Below are positions 9,442 through 19,229 of a DNA stretch of 64,000 nt, piece by piece. The stretch is taken from the NCBI GenBank assembly GCA_902617605.1, contig CACMXO010000002.1:32246-96245 (forward strand), written 5' to 3'. The notes under the pieces are model-generated. The model saw only the letters and a list, made by a program, of their open reading frames with translations, was not told the DNA's origin and did not search any database. Each line of letters starts with the position of its first letter. Position 1 is the stretch's first letter. The stretch is from an uncultured Prochlorococcus sp. GTDB lineage: Bacteria; Cyanobacteriota; Cyanobacteriia; PCC-6307; Cyanobiaceae. A program made the translations under genes and the position numbers.

Positions 9442-11212
9442 GGTGCAAAAGATTAAATTCAAATCTTTTGTTTTAATAATTCCAATATTAATTTTGTCTG
9501 GAATATCTTTTTATTTTTTTAGTCTAATATTTAGTACGTTAAAATTTGACGTATCTAAAAATAAAAAGTTTCGGGAAACCAAATATTCTTATTTAATATC
9601 ATCTTCTGATAATAAGATACTAAGCAAATTAAGCCGCAAATTTGAAATAAATAATAGTCATCATAAAATTCCATTTTTTCTTAAACAATCTTTTATATCT
9701 TCCGAGGATAAAAGATTTTATAAACATAATGGAATAGATCTAAAAAGTATTTCACGTGCCCTCATCCAAAATATTAGAAGTGGTTATGTTAAGGAGGGAG
9801 GAAGTACGATTACACAACAAGTTGCTAGATTACTTTTTCTAAATAATGATTTAAGTTTTCAAAGAAAAATCAAAGAAATATTTATATCACTCATACTTGA
9901 ATTTAGATATGACAAAAATCAAATTTTAAAATTATATTTAAATAATATTTATCTAGGGTCAGGAGCATACGGGGTAGACGAGGCTGCCCAAGTTTATTTT
10001 GGAAAATTTATAGAAGAATTGACATTATCAGAGATCGCATTAATTGCAGGATTAGCTCCAGCTCCATCAATTTATTCACCTTATCAAAATTTAGAACTAG
10101 CTATTAAAAATAGAAATAAAGTTCTTGAATCAATGTATGTTGATGGATATATTTCTCTTGTAAATAAGAATCAGGCTATTAAAGAAAAAATAAAATTAAA
10201 TTATCAAACAGATGATAATTTTTTAGATGATAAATTACTAATAAACTTTATTCTTCAGGAGACAGATAAAAGAATTGGAAGGAAAAATGATTATAAGTTT
10301 TTAAAAATTAAATCATCTATCAACAAAGATTGGCAAGAAAAAGGTCAAAAAATATCAAGATATGCAGGGCCTAAAGAACTTGAATTTGGTCTGTTATCTA
10401 TCGAATCAAATACAGGACTAATCAGGACAATGATAACCAGCAAAAATCCATCAATTAATGAATACAATAGAGTGACTTCATCTGTAAGACCTTTGGGTTC
10501 TACTTTTAAAATAATCCCTTATGCTGCTGCATTAATAGATGGAATAAAATTAAGCGATAAATTTGAAGACTTGCCAATATGCTGGGAAAGTTATTGCCCA
10601 AAAAATTTTTCAGAAGACTATAGAGGTTCAATATCTTTGATTGAATCATTTAAAAGTTCTTCAAATATTGTTCCGATATCAATAACAAAAAAAATCGGTT
10701 TAAAAAATATTATTAATTTAGCTAATTCATTTGGACTAGGTTACGAGCAAGAATTTGAAGAATTCCCATCATTAGCTATTGGCTCTTACGGAGATAATCT
10801 TTTAAACATAACAAATGCGTATTCTGCAATAAACAATAATGGAAAGATTCAAAGCCCTGAAATCATAGAAAAAATAGAAACATTTAAAAAACAACCGATT
10901 TGGGAAAACAAATCTATTTCCAAGAAAATATTAGACTTAAAGATAAACAAGAAACTTAATAAACTTCTTGAAAAATCTGTAAAAGAAGGCACTTCAAAAG
11001 CAGCCTCTATAAAAGGAAAGAAAATTTATGGGAAAACAGGAACATCAGATGGAAATAAAGATCTCTGGTTTATTGGTTCCATTGATAACCTTACAACAGG
11101 GATCTGGATAGGTTACGACGATAACAAGGAATCTGAATTATCTAGTGGGAATGCAGCTTATTTATGGAAGAAGTTCATATCTGAAATTTATAAAATTCCA
11201 ATTAAAAAATAA
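9434..11212 (+). CDS. Class A penicillin-binding protein (glycosyltransferase 51 + transpeptidase)
   Basis: Bifunctional peptidoglycan synthase. One N-terminal membrane helix (about residues 10-33) is followed by a GT51 domain with catalytic Glu91 in SSEDKRFYKH and GGSTITQQ (122-129). The transpeptidase domain has S356-T-F-K359, SSN (409-411) and KTGT (534-537). At 592 residues it is a compact class A protein. A TTG start at 9434 overlaps chlG by 8 bases; a GTG at 9443, just after the chlG stop, is an equally good start and would remove three residues. It converges with rsmB. Confidence 0.93.
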   Translation: MLKVQKIKFKSFVLIIPILILSGISFYFFSLIFSTLKFDVSKNKKFRETKYSYLISSSDNKILSKLSRKFEINNSHHKIPFFLKQSFISSEDKRFYKHNGIDLKSISRALIQNIRSGYVKEGGSTITQQVARLLFLNNDLSFQRKIKEIFISLILEFRYDKNQILKLYLNNIYLGSGAYGVDEAAQVYFGKFIEELTLSEIALIAGLAPAPSIYSPYQNLELAIKNRNKVLESMYVDGYISLVNKNQAIKEKIKLNYQTDDNFLDDKLLINFILQETDKRIGRKNDYKFLKIKSSINKDWQEKGQKISRYAGPKELEFGLLSIESNTGLIRTMITSKNPSINEYNRVTSSVRPLGSTFKIIPYAAALIDGIKLSDKFEDLPICWESYCPKNFSEDYRGSISLIESFKSSSNIVPISITKKIGLKNIINLANSFGLGYEQEFEEFPSLAIGSYGDNLLNITNAYSAINNNGKIQSPEIIEKIETFKKQPIWENKSISKKILDLKINKKLNKLLEKSVKEGTSKAASIKGKKIYGKTGTSDGNKDLWFIGSIDNLTTGIWIGYDDNKESELSSGNAAYLWKKFISEIYKIPIKK

Positions 11213-11221
11213 ATTATATTT

Positions 11222-12538
11222 TTAAGATTTATAAGAAATTATTGCAGAATAAAATCCATCACCAGGATAATCCAAGCTAGGTAAAATTTGCTTTTGGCTA
11301 ACTAATTTTAAAGTTTTATTTTTTTCAATAAATCGTTCAATTAATAGATTATTTTCATCGGGACAAATAGTACAAGTTGAATAAACTAAAGTGCCATCTT
11401 TTTTCAAAAGAGGGAAAATACTCTCCAACAGTTTTTCCTGTAATAAAGTTAAAGATTTTATTTTTTCTTTACTTAAAGACCATCTAGAATCTGGATTCCT
11501 GGATAGAGTTCCAATGCCTGAACATGGAGCATCTAATAAAATTTTATCAAAATAAGATATAAACTTAGGATTTAATTCAATCAAACTCGTAGCATCAGCC
11601 TTAAGGGTATTAACAGATTTCAAATTTAATCTTTCTAAATTTGATTGCAGTATTTTCAATCTTTTTGCTGATCTATCTACAGCGATGATTTCAGCACTAT
11701 CATTTGTTAATTCTGCAAGGTGGGTAGACTTACTTCCTGGGGCTGCACAAGCATCTAAAATCTTTTCACCTTCTTTTGGATTTAAGAGAGGTGCTATCCA
11801 CTGAGAAGATCTATCCTGAATTGTCCAAATTCCATCACTATATCCTGGTAAATTTTTTATAGATCTTGGATTAGATTTTAAAGTAATTCCATTATGTAAA
11901 TCATTAATAATTTCAGCATCAATATTATTTTCATGAAGTACTTTCAAAAAGTGATCTAAGTTAGTTTTTAATTGGTTAATTCTCAAATCAATTGATGGTT
12001 TTTTATTAAATGCCTTAATGATATTTTCAGCCTCGCTATTGCCGACCCATTTATAAAGATCCTTCACAAGCCATAATGGAAATGATTCAAGATATGAAAT
12101 TCTCTCTTTTCTATCAGAAGATAATTCTGGAAAGATTTTTTGTTCTAATTTTCTTGATGCATTTCTCAATATCGCATTTACAGTTCCCGCTAAACCATTT
12201 AAATCTGTTTTTTTAGCTACTTCTACAGTGGTTGAAATAGCAGCAGGAAATGGGATTTTATCCATTTTCAATAGTTGATACAAACCTATATGTAGAAGCC
12301 ATCTTAACTTTGGAGGCTGCTTTTTATGAGTAATTTTTGATGTATGATCCGTCCAAAGATCAAGAAATTTTCTATACCTTATGCATCCAAAAGATAATTC
12401 CGTAATAAAAGCTATATCAAGAGGATTAAATTGATAATTTTTTAAAACCTTTTCAAGGGCATGATCAGAAAAATCACCAGAACTAACTTTTAATAAAATT
12501 TCCCAAGCTGCCTTTCTTTGTAAATATCCTCTGCTCAA
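11222..12538 (-). CDS. rsmB: 16S rRNA (cytosine-5) methyltransferase RsmB/Sun
   Basis: SAM-dependent enzyme that methylates C967 (E. coli numbering) of 16S rRNA. The 438-residue protein has an N-terminal NusB-like RNA-binding helical domain (about 1-140) and a C-terminal Rossmann domain with DACAAPGSKSTHLAEL, the DAPCSGIGT motif and the catalytic cysteine in YSTCTICPDEN. Length and motifs are normal. It converges with the penicillin-binding protein gene, with 9 bases between the stops. Two micro-genes lie upstream on the same strand. Confidence 0.95.
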   Translation of the reverse strand: MSRGYLQRKAAWEILLKVSSGDFSDHALEKVLKNYQFNPLDIAFITELSFGCIRYRKFLDLWTDHTSKITHKKQPPKLRWLLHIGLYQLLKMDKIPFPAAISTTVEVAKKTDLNGLAGTVNAILRNASRKLEQKIFPELSSDRKERISYLESFPLWLVKDLYKWVGNSEAENIIKAFNKKPSIDLRINQLKTNLDHFLKVLHENNIDAEIINDLHNGITLKSNPRSIKNLPGYSDGIWTIQDRSSQWIAPLLNPKEGEKILDACAAPGSKSTHLAELTNDSAEIIAVDRSAKRLKILQSNLERLNLKSVNTLKADATSLIELNPKFISYFDKILLDAPCSGIGTLSRNPDSRWSLSKEKIKSLTLLQEKLLESIFPLLKKDGTLVYSTCTICPDENNLLIERFIEKNKTLKLVSQKQILPSLDYPGDGFYSAIISYKS

Positions 12539-12589
12539 AATATAATTAATTTTTTAAAGATAACTTTAATATACAAAAAATTTAAAAAT

Positions 12590-12733
12590 TTAAACTACTT
12601 TTTCAATTGAGGAATTGAACCAAATAAAACCTAAGATAGAGATAAGTGTTAGATTAAATCCAAAAAAAAGGAAAATATTTAAAGAGTGAATTCTTTCCCG
12701 AAAAAATAATTTTTTCTCTTCTTTATAGTTCAT
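12590..12733 (-). CDS. 47-residue single-helix membrane peptide
   Basis: ATG at 12733 opens a 47-codon frame: a basic, charged N-terminus (MNYKEEKKLFFRERIHSL) then one hydrophobic helix of about 20 residues (NIFLFFGFNLTLISILGFIW) and a short tail. The layout is that of a small thylakoid or inner-membrane peptide. It lies between rsmB and the next micro-gene on the same strand. No family is recognised. Confidence 0.55.
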   Translation of the reverse strand: MNYKEEKKLFFRERIHSLNIFLFFGFNLTLISILGFIWFNSSIEKVV

Positions 12734-12751
12734 TAATAAAATAAAACCTGA

Positions 12752-12931
12752 TCAGGAATTTAAACGACAACCTATATTTATAGATCCTGCATCAAGCATT
12801 CTTCCTAATTTAATTGCTATAGATTCCTCCAATCTTGTGAAATTAGATTGATGTATAGTTATCCAATCTAATTCAGAAAAAGTAATAATTCCCGTCGAAT
12901 TACTTTTTAAAAAAAGTGTTCCAATTTCCAT
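12752..12931 (-). CDS. 59-residue conserved cyanobacterial hypothetical
   Basis: ATG at 12931 opens a 59-codon frame with ordinary composition: MEIGTLFLKSNSTGIITF at the start, then a predicted amphipathic helix and SINIGCRLNS at the end. I recall near-identical short proteins in marine picocyanobacteria but know no function. No signal peptide or membrane helix. It shares the strand and an 18-base gap with the 47-residue membrane peptide downstream. Confidence 0.65.
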   Translation of the reverse strand: MEIGTLFLKSNSTGIITFSELDWITIHQSNFTRLEESIAIKLGRMLDAGSINIGCRLNS

Positions 12932-13036
12932 TAGATAAATCTAATTTTTTCTAAGCTAACATCCGTACTTAATATTTCTTCATAACATAATATTCTTTTA
13001 ATTTTTCAAAGACAACTGTAGGTTATTACTCTTAAT

Positions 13037-14527
13037 TTATTGAATATCTCTTAAAAATTTATCGGCCGTTTTTAAGTGATTATTTAATTTTTCTTCTGAC
13101 ATTTTGTCGAGATTTCTCGTTAACATTGCCAGACGATATTGCTTTCTAAAAAAGCTTTCATTATCTTTAATAAATTTCCAAAATAAGCCGTCCCATATTT
13201 CACACCATGGGCCACTTTTAAAATTAGACATTTTTTTTACATAATTAGAACTTGATATATATGGCTTTGTTGAAAAGATACCACCATCACTAAACTGACT
13301 CATTCCGTAAACATTTGGGACCATAACCCAATCATAGGAATCAATAAACATTTCCATAAACCATTTATAAACTTGGTTGGGATGAATTCTACATAGAAGC
13401 ATAAAGTTGCCAACAATCATTAGCCGCTCAATATGATGACAGTAACCAAATTTAATAATATTTTTTATAACAACGTCTACTGGTTCAATTCCTGTATTTC
13501 CTTGATAAAAAGATTTTGGAATTGGCTTATCTTCAAAATTCCAAAAATTACTATTTCGCATCTTTGTTCCGTACTTTTTATAGACAAGGCAAATAAATTC
13601 TCTCCATCCAATAATTTGACGAATAAAACCCTCTAGAGAGTTAATAGGAACATTATTATTTTTTGCAAAAAGTAATGCTTTATTTACTACTACATCTGGG
13701 GTTAATAAGCCGCTATTTAAGAGAGGAGAAAGTAAACTGTGCCATAAAAAAGAATTTTCTTTAGAAATAGCATCCTCATAATCTCCAAATAAGAAAAATC
13801 TATGTTTAAAAAAATCATTTAACCATTCATCTGCCTCTTCAAAATTAGTTGGATATAAAAAGTTATTACTTTCTCCAATAAACTCAATATCAAAATTGGC
13901 CAATGACATTTCTGCATTAACTACAAATTTATTTTTTTGTAATTTAGGTGTATCGGGTATATTTATTTTTTTTGGTAATTTTTTTCTGTTCATTTCATCG
14001 AAACTCCATTTACCACCTTCAGGTGTATCATCAGGATTAACTAATATCTTTTGGCTCTTTCTTTGATTCTCATAAAATCTCCCCATAAGAGGTTTTTTTG
14101 CATTTGATGCAAATAAATCTTTTAAATCTTCACTGCTCATAAACATAGGAGAAGGTAAAATATTTAAAGCCAAATTATTACTTTTAACAAAATTATTAAT
14201 CCTCTTCATTATTAAAAAATCATGAGGGTCAATGAGATTTATTTTCTGATATTTATTTTTAATAAATTCCGATAAGTAATCAATTGTAGAAACATTATTC
14301 TTGTTTTCGATATATAAAACTTTAAAGCCAGATATTTCTAAATAATTTTTATAAGCGAGCATAGATGCTCTATGAAAAACTAACTTATTTTTATGGTTAA
14401 TTAATTTATGAAATTTATCATTTCCAAAAAATAATGAGTCTTCCAAAATCAAAACTTCACAATTTATTTTTAAGATTGGGCTTTCTCTAAAAAGTTGATT
14501 CGGGAAAATAATTGATACTTGTTTCAT
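13037..14527 (-). CDS. Cryptochrome/photolyase-related protein (PhrB/FeS-BCP type)
   Basis: Flavoprotein of the prokaryotic (6-4) photolyase-like family (DPRP, PhrB/CryB). The 496-residue protein opens with SIIFPNQLF and has the family's C-terminal FAD domain: [12 protein letters not shown] (300-311), [12 protein letters not shown] (364-375) and [19 protein letters not shown] (398-416). After [14 protein letters not shown], where PhrB has CxxC ligands of a 4Fe-4S cluster, this protein reads NFKSGPWC with one Cys442 and no pair. It probably repairs UV damage or senses blue light. Its ATG overlaps the stop of the DUF2256 gene (ATGA), so the two are translationally coupled. Confidence 0.88.
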   Translation of the reverse strand: MKQVSIIFPNQLFRESPILKINCEVLILEDSLFFGNDKFHKLINHKNKLVFHRASMLAYKNYLEISGFKVLYIENKNNVSTIDYLSEFIKNKYQKINLIDPHDFLIMKRINNFVKSNNLALNILPSPMFMSSEDLKDLFASNAKKPLMGRFYENQRKSQKILVNPDDTPEGGKWSFDEMNRKKLPKKINIPDTPKLQKNKFVVNAEMSLANFDIEFIGESNNFLYPTNFEEADEWLNDFFKHRFFLFGDYEDAISKENSFLWHSLLSPLLNSGLLTPDVVVNKALLFAKNNNVPINSLEGFIRQIIGWREFICLVYKKYGTKMRNSNFWNFEDKPIPKSFYQGNTGIEPVDVVIKNIIKFGYCHHIERLMIVGNFMLLCRIHPNQVYKWFMEMFIDSYDWVMVPNVYGMSQFSDGGIFSTKPYISSSNYVKKMSNFKSGPWCEIWDGLFWKFIKDNESFFRKQYRLAMLTRNLDKMSEEKLNNHLKTADKFLRDIQ

Positions 14528-14655
14528 CTTTGCGACTTCCTGTTACTGCATCTTTTTGAACAGTAGATAACATCATCCCAACAGTTTTTCCATTTTTTAC
14601 GCCACTCAAACGGCCTATTGCAAACAGGACAAGTTTTAGTAGAAAGATTTTTCAA
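14524..14655 (-). CDS. DUF2256 zinc-binding micro-protein
   Basis: A 43-residue protein with TTG start at 14655; the upstream in-frame TAA two codons earlier rules out a longer form. It carries two cysteine pairs in [14 protein letters not shown] and VIYCSKRC, the signature of the DUF2256 family, and ends in basic residues. Four cysteines suggest one structural zinc. Its stop overlaps the photolyase-related start by 4 bases. Families like this are often next to photolyase-related genes; function is unknown. Confidence 0.85.
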   Translation of the reverse strand: MKNLSTKTCPVCNRPFEWRKKWKNCWDDVIYCSKRCSNRKSQR

Positions 14656-14658
14656 AAT

Positions 14659-14895
14659 TTATAATTTTCTTTTATGAGTAGATTTAAATCTAGTTGAATC
14701 TTTAAGGGCCATATGTTTTGTATTTCTTCCCGAAACTCTCTTTCTCCAGACTTTGAAAGATTTGGGTTTAAGATTTTGACGCATAATTTTTATCGCATCT
14801 TCCTCTTTTAAACCAAATTGATACTCGATAGCTTCAAAGGGTGTTCTATCTTCCCAACACATTTCTATTATTCTGTCTATATCGATAATTTCCAT
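14659..14895 (-). CDS. TIGR03643/DUF2805 family protein
   Basis: A 78-residue basic protein. The N-terminal half (IDRIIEMCWEDRTPFEAIEYQFGL) looks like a helix-turn-helix with the family's MAWEDRTPFEAI-type signature, followed by basic KSFKVWRKRVSGR. I assign it to TIGR03643 (DUF2805) from memory. DNA binding is plausible but not shown. It is 2 bases downstream of the DCC gene and 3 bases upstream of DUF2256, inside the photolyase block. Confidence 0.75.
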   Translation of the reverse strand: MEIIDIDRIIEMCWEDRTPFEAIEYQFGLKEEDAIKIMRQNLKPKSFKVWRKRVSGRNTKHMALKDSTRFKSTHKRKL

Positions 14896-14897
14896 AT

Positions 14898-15302
14898 TTA
14901 TTTTTCACATTGTGAGGTACAAAGTTTTTCAATATCGGATCTACCTGTAATTTGAAGTCTATATTTTGCCCAATATCTGTAAACCAATCTCAATAATGGA
15001 GATAAAAGCTTAATCTTCAAGGGATAATAAACCCAGCCTAAACCAACTAATTCATAAGAATATGCAAGTACATCTAGTCCCCTAATGATTTCGCCATTTT
15101 CAACAATCCCATGGAGGTTTGACATAGCTTCTGAATATGATATGTCATTAAAAAGACTACGATCATAATCATTACTATTAATATCTATAAATGCAATTTG
15201 ATTTAAGGTATCTCTTTTTTTAAGAAAATTTGTTTCTCTCAAACAAAGTGGGCAACCACCATCGAATAAAAAAGTTAATTTATTTTTCATATTTTTATTC
15301 AA
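14898..15302 (-). CDS. DCC-family thiol-disulfide oxidoreductase (DUF393)
   Basis: A 134-residue protein of the DUF393 family, named for its Asp-Cys-Cys motif. Here it reads FLFDGGCPLCLRET near residues 12-25, giving a thioredoxin-like CxxC redox site. Residues 84-115 include a hydrophobic stretch (LGWVYYPLKIKLLSPLLRLVY) that may associate with membrane. It is the first gene of the four-gene minus-strand run DCC, TIGR03643, DUF2256 and photolyase-related. Redox chemistry is inferred from the motif. Confidence 0.8.
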   Translation of the reverse strand: MNKNMKNKLTFLFDGGCPLCLRETNFLKKRDTLNQIAFIDINSNDYDRSLFNDISYSEAMSNLHGIVENGEIIRGLDVLAYSYELVGLGWVYYPLKIKLLSPLLRLVYRYWAKYRLQITGRSDIEKLCTSQCEK

Positions 15303-15420
15303 ATATAGAAATTAAATAACTTTTTTGTGGAATAAAAAATTTTTTTTTGAGTACAAGCTTTATAATGCCTTAATAATTGCCAGTTCTAATTTAGTGAAAT
15401 TATATTATCTTATTAAATAA

Positions 15421-15454
15421 TAAACCATTGATTAAGGGATACATCAATGGTTTA
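15421..15454 (-). terminator. Perfect 12-bp hairpin downstream of the 67-residue gene
   Basis: Bases 15421-15432 (taaaccattgat) and 15443-15454 are exact inverted repeats around a 10-base loop. The hairpin lies just past the stop of the minus-strand gene ending at 15468 and is followed on that strand by an AT-rich run (TTATTATTTAATAAG) rather than a pure T tract. A terminator or 3' end stabiliser is most likely. Confidence 0.55.
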
Positions 15455-15467
15455 AACCTATTTATGT

Positions 15468-15671
15468 TCAGTCATCTAGAAGATGAACCCCTTCTCCTAC
15501 GTCAGGAGTAAATTTACAATATTTTTCGAAAACAAGTCCAACACCCCTCATTTTTTCTCCTAATTCATCGTTAAATTTATTCCATTCTTCCGATTCACGA
15601 TCAGGTAAATCCCACCCTTGTTTTTCTACCATACTTGTTATTACTGTATAGTCCCACTCTATGTATGCCAT
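15468..15671 (-). CDS. 67-residue conserved hypothetical
   Basis: Short acidic soluble protein beginning MAYIEWDYTVITSMVEKQGW and ending GEGVHLLDD, with no signal or membrane segment. Composition is coding-like and a hairpin follows the stop. I recall similar short proteins in marine picocyanobacteria without a function. It is divergent from trmH; 96 bases separate the starts. Confidence 0.65.
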   Translation of the reverse strand: MAYIEWDYTVITSMVEKQGWDLPDRESEEWNKFNDELGEKMRGVGLVFEKYCKFTPDVGEGVHLLDD

Positions 15672-15767
15672 TGAGTTAACTTAAACTACCAAAATATTAT
15701 AAACCAAGAGATTTAATAGGTAATCAATATTTTTTGAATATAATTTAAAGGTGTGAAAAAATTATAA

Positions 15768-16439
15768 ATGTCAATTTTACCAAGAAGATTTGAACGAATC
15801 AAAAGTGTTTTAGATTGCAGAATGAAAAACTTGACTGTTTTAGTTGAGGATGTCAATAAACCACATAATTTATCTGCGATATTAAGGACATGTGATGCAG
15901 CAGGAGTTTTCGAAGCAAATTTTATTAGCAAAACAAATGCTGTTAAGACTTTTAATAGTACTGCTCAAGGAAGTCAAAAATGGGTAAAGCTTAATAATCA
16001 TGAAAACACTATCACGGCAATATCTGATTTAAAGAATAAGGGTTTTAAATTATATGGAACGACTCTTAATAGTGAATCAGTAGATTATAGAAATTTTGAT
16101 TATTCTCAAAATACATGTTTTGTTTTAGGAGCAGAAAAATGGGGACTAAGTAATGAACTTATATCAATGGTTGATCAATCAATTTTTATACCTATGAGAG
16201 GTATGGTTCAATCTCTGAATGTTTCAGTTGCTGCTTCTATATTATTATTTGAAGCTGTTCGCCAAAGAAAAAATAAAGGTATATTGCCCGATAATGGAGA
16301 AGGGTTAAATATTGATGAATATCAAAAAACACTTTTTGAATGGTGTTACCCAGAATTAGCTGCGGTGTATAAAAAATCAGCTAAAGAATATCCAAAGTTG
16401 AATGATCAAGGAGAACTTGATCCTATTACAGATAACTAA
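15768..16439 (+). CDS. trmH: tRNA (guanosine-18-2'-O)-methyltransferase TrmH
   Basis: SPOUT-class enzyme that methylates the ribose of G18 in the D-loop of tRNAs. The three SpoU motifs are visible in the 223-residue protein: NLSAILRTCDAAGV near residue 34, FVLGAEKWGLS and the knotted IPMRGMVQSLNVSVAASILL. TrmH rather than rRNA 2'-O-methyltransferase is preferred because of the N-terminal RRFERIKSVLDCRM stretch and the length. It converges with the peptide-type permease gene, with 2 bases between stops. Confidence 0.92.
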   Translation: MSILPRRFERIKSVLDCRMKNLTVLVEDVNKPHNLSAILRTCDAAGVFEANFISKTNAVKTFNSTAQGSQKWVKLNNHENTITAISDLKNKGFKLYGTTLNSESVDYRNFDYSQNTCFVLGAEKWGLSNELISMVDQSIFIPMRGMVQSLNVSVAASILLFEAVRQRKNKGILPDNGEGLNIDEYQKTLFEWCYPELAAVYKKSAKEYPKLNDQGELDPITDN

Positions 16440-16441
16440 AT

Positions 16442-17287
16442 TTATTCAGAATTTTGACTATCAATAATTTCTTCAAGGTCCTCTCCTAAAAAAGAAAGAC
16501 CTAAAACTAAAAAAAACATTGCCAAACCTGGGAACAAAGCCGTCCACCAGATACCTGTCGGTAAAGCGGCAAGAGCCAGATTTAAATCACTTCCCCACTC
16601 TGGGACATCTGCAGGAACGCCAAGGCCTAAAAATCCTAAACTTCCTAATACCAAAACAGCATCTGCAGCATTTAGGGTAAGCAGAATAGGCAATGGTGTT
16701 ATTACATTTGGGAGAATATATTTAAAAATAATTTTTTTAACATCAGCTCCTGCAACTTGAGCTGCCTCCACATAAGTTTCGGATTTAACCAATACTGTCT
16801 GATTTCTGATTAATCTAAAATATTGAGGAGAGTAAACAATACACAATGCCAAAGCCGCGTTAAGGATACCCTTACCCAATACAAAAGCCACAACAACTGA
16901 AAGCAAAATTACAGGTATTGAAAAAATAGTATCCATTATTAGTGATAAGCATTTATCAAAAAAACCGCCAAAATATCCACTTAATAATCCCAATGGCAAA
17001 CCCAAACTTAATGAAAAAAGAATAGCTAAGAATACAACTTCTATAGCTAATGATGATCCTTGCAAAGTTCTTAAGCAAACATCTCTTCCTAATCTATCTG
17101 TGCCACAAAAATGATTAAGAGAAGGAGGGGCAAAGATATCATTGCTTAACATTGAAAATGAATAGCCAAAAAAATTATTGGCCTCTAAAAATTTCATTAT
17201 TAAAACAACAAGAAGATAAAAAAGTACAATTAAAAATCCAGCTTTTCTGATATTTGCGCCGACACGATTAAATGATTTAATATCCAA
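16442..17287 (-). CDS. ABC transporter permease, DppC/OppC type
   Basis: Inner-membrane permease of the peptide/nickel/opine uptake group. The 281-residue protein has about six hydrophobic helices, an N-terminal OppC-like segment ending in FCGTDRLGRDVCLRTLQG and the cytoplasmic EAA loop EAAQVAGADVKKIIFKYILPN that contacts the ATPase. No binding protein, DppB partner or ATPase is next to it, so it works with subunits encoded elsewhere. The substrate is not evident. Confidence 0.88.
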   Translation of the reverse strand: MDIKSFNRVGANIRKAGFLIVLFYLLVVLIMKFLEANNFFGYSFSMLSNDIFAPPSLNHFCGTDRLGRDVCLRTLQGSSLAIEVVFLAILFSLSLGLPLGLLSGYFGGFFDKCLSLIMDTIFSIPVILLSVVVAFVLGKGILNAALALCIVYSPQYFRLIRNQTVLVKSETYVEAAQVAGADVKKIIFKYILPNVITPLPILLTLNAADAVLVLGSLGFLGLGVPADVPEWGSDLNLALAALPTGIWWTALFPGLAMFFLVLGLSFLGEDLEEIIDSQNSE

Positions 17288-17365
17288 AATCTTTTTTAAA
17301 GATATAAATGAAATATACCCAATTCTTTTAAAAATAAATAGTTATAAATTTTAAATTAAAAGAAA

Positions 17366-19174
17366 TTACTGGTTTAATTTCAAGACTGCCATAAAAGCTT
17401 CTTGAGGGACTTCAACTTTACCCATTGCCTTCATCCTCTTTTTGCCTTTGGCTTGTTTCTTTAAAAGTTTCTTTTTCCTAGAAATATCCCCTCCATAACA
17501 TTTAGATAAAACATCTTTTCGCAAAGCACTTATGCTTTCACTTGCAATAATCCTGCTACCGATTGATGCTTGAATAGGTATTTTAAATTGTTGTTTTGGA
17601 ATAAGTTCTTTTAATTTCTCAACTAAACTTCTGCCAATTCCATAAGCCTTATCTTTATGAACAATAGAAGTTAATGGATCTGCTCTTTCTGAATTTATTA
17701 GAACATCTAATCTAACAAGGTCATTTTTTCTATAGCCAATCAAATGATATTCCATTGATGCATAACCTTGGGTTCTACTTTTCATTTGATCAAAGAAATC
17801 TGTAACAACTTCTGCTAATGGAATTTCATAAATCAAGGTAACTCGATCTGTTGTTATGTATTTCATATCTATAAATACTCCCCTTCTTTCCTGACATAAA
17901 CCCATTAATGTTCCATTAAATTCATTGGGAGCATAAATTTCCATTTTCACATAAGGCTCTTCTATTGATTCTCTAAGTTGTGGATCAGGAATTGTAGAAG
18001 GATTATCAATAAAGATATGTTCCTGCTGATTTAAATTAACTTTATAAATAACTGATGGTGCCGTTACGATTAGATCCAAGTCATATTCTCTTTCTAATCT
18101 TTCTTGAACAATCTCCATATGAAGAAGTCCTAGGAATCCGCACCTAAATCCGAAGCCCATTGCGCTACTAGTTTCGGGCTCATATTTTAAAGCTGCATCA
18201 GATAATTGTAATTTTTCGAGTGATACTCTTAAATCTGGGAATTGATCAGCATCAGTCGGGAATAAGCCACAAAAAACCATAGGATTTGCTGTCTTATATC
18301 CAGGCAAAGGATCATTGGCAGGTGAATTTAAAAGAGTAATCGTATCTCCCACTCTTGCATCAGCAACTGATTTTATAGAAGCAGCTAAATATCCAACTTC
18401 TCCTGCATGTAATTCATCAACTTGCTGCTGATCAGGCGCCATTATTCCTATCTCATCTAGTTCATAATTTTTCTTACTTGCCATTAATAATATTTTTTCT
18501 CTCTTGTTTAGAGACCCAGATATCACCCTGAAATAAACAATAACTCCCCTGTAAGGATCATAATAGGAATCAAAAATCAGTGCCTTTGTAGGTAGTTTAA
18601 TTTCATCTTGAGGAGGAGGTACTCTTCTTACGATTGCTTCCAAAATATCTTTAATACCAACTCCAGTTTTTGCTGAACAATTTATTGCATTAGATGTATC
18701 AAGTCCAATAATTTCCTCTATTTCTTGTTTTATTTTTTCAGCATCAGCCCCTGGCAAATCAACTTTATTTAAAACAGGAATTATTTCAAGATTATTTTCT
18801 AAGGCAAGATAAACATTAGCTAAGGTCTGAGCTTCTACTCCTTGACTTGCATCAACAACAAGTAAGGCGCCTTCACAAGCTTGAAGAGATCTACTAACCT
18901 CATAAGAGAAATCAACATGACCTGGAGTATCTATTAAGTTCAGAACATATTCTTGGGAATCGTCAGCTTTATATTTCATCCTAGCGGCTTGTAACTTGAT
19001 AGTAATTCCTCTCTCTCTTTCAAGATCCATACTGTCCAAAAATTGTTCTTGCATATCCCTTTGCTTCACAGTACCAGTATCTTGAAGCAACCTATCTGCA
19101 AGGGTAGATTTACCATGGTCAATATGAGCGATTATGCAGAAATTTCTAATTTTTGAAACCAATATATCAGTCAT
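17366..19174 (-). CDS. lepA: Elongation factor 4 (LepA), ribosome back-translocase
   Basis: GTPase that acts on stalled or mistranslocated ribosomes. The 602-residue protein has G1 [15 protein letters not shown], the RGITIK switch region, DTPGHVDF (G3) and NKVDLPGAD (G4), then the EF-G-like domains and the LepA-specific C-terminus ending in [20 protein letters not shown]. Length is normal. It is about 55 bases downstream of mqo on the same strand. Confidence 0.98.
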   Translation of the reverse strand: MTDILVSKIRNFCIIAHIDHGKSTLADRLLQDTGTVKQRDMQEQFLDSMDLERERGITIKLQAARMKYKADDSQEYVLNLIDTPGHVDFSYEVSRSLQACEGALLVVDASQGVEAQTLANVYLALENNLEIIPVLNKVDLPGADAEKIKQEIEEIIGLDTSNAINCSAKTGVGIKDILEAIVRRVPPPQDEIKLPTKALIFDSYYDPYRGVIVYFRVISGSLNKREKILLMASKKNYELDEIGIMAPDQQQVDELHAGEVGYLAASIKSVADARVGDTITLLNSPANDPLPGYKTANPMVFCGLFPTDADQFPDLRVSLEKLQLSDAALKYEPETSSAMGFGFRCGFLGLLHMEIVQERLEREYDLDLIVTAPSVIYKVNLNQQEHIFIDNPSTIPDPQLRESIEEPYVKMEIYAPNEFNGTLMGLCQERRGVFIDMKYITTDRVTLIYEIPLAEVVTDFFDQMKSRTQGYASMEYHLIGYRKNDLVRLDVLINSERADPLTSIVHKDKAYGIGRSLVEKLKELIPKQQFKIPIQASIGSRIIASESISALRKDVLSKCYGGDISRKKKLLKKQAKGKKRMKAMGKVEVPQEAFMAVLKLNQ

Positions 19175-19229
19175 ATAGAAAGAAAAATTCTCCTCTTATT
19201 ACATCTTGATCAATATTAGCTAATTAGAA

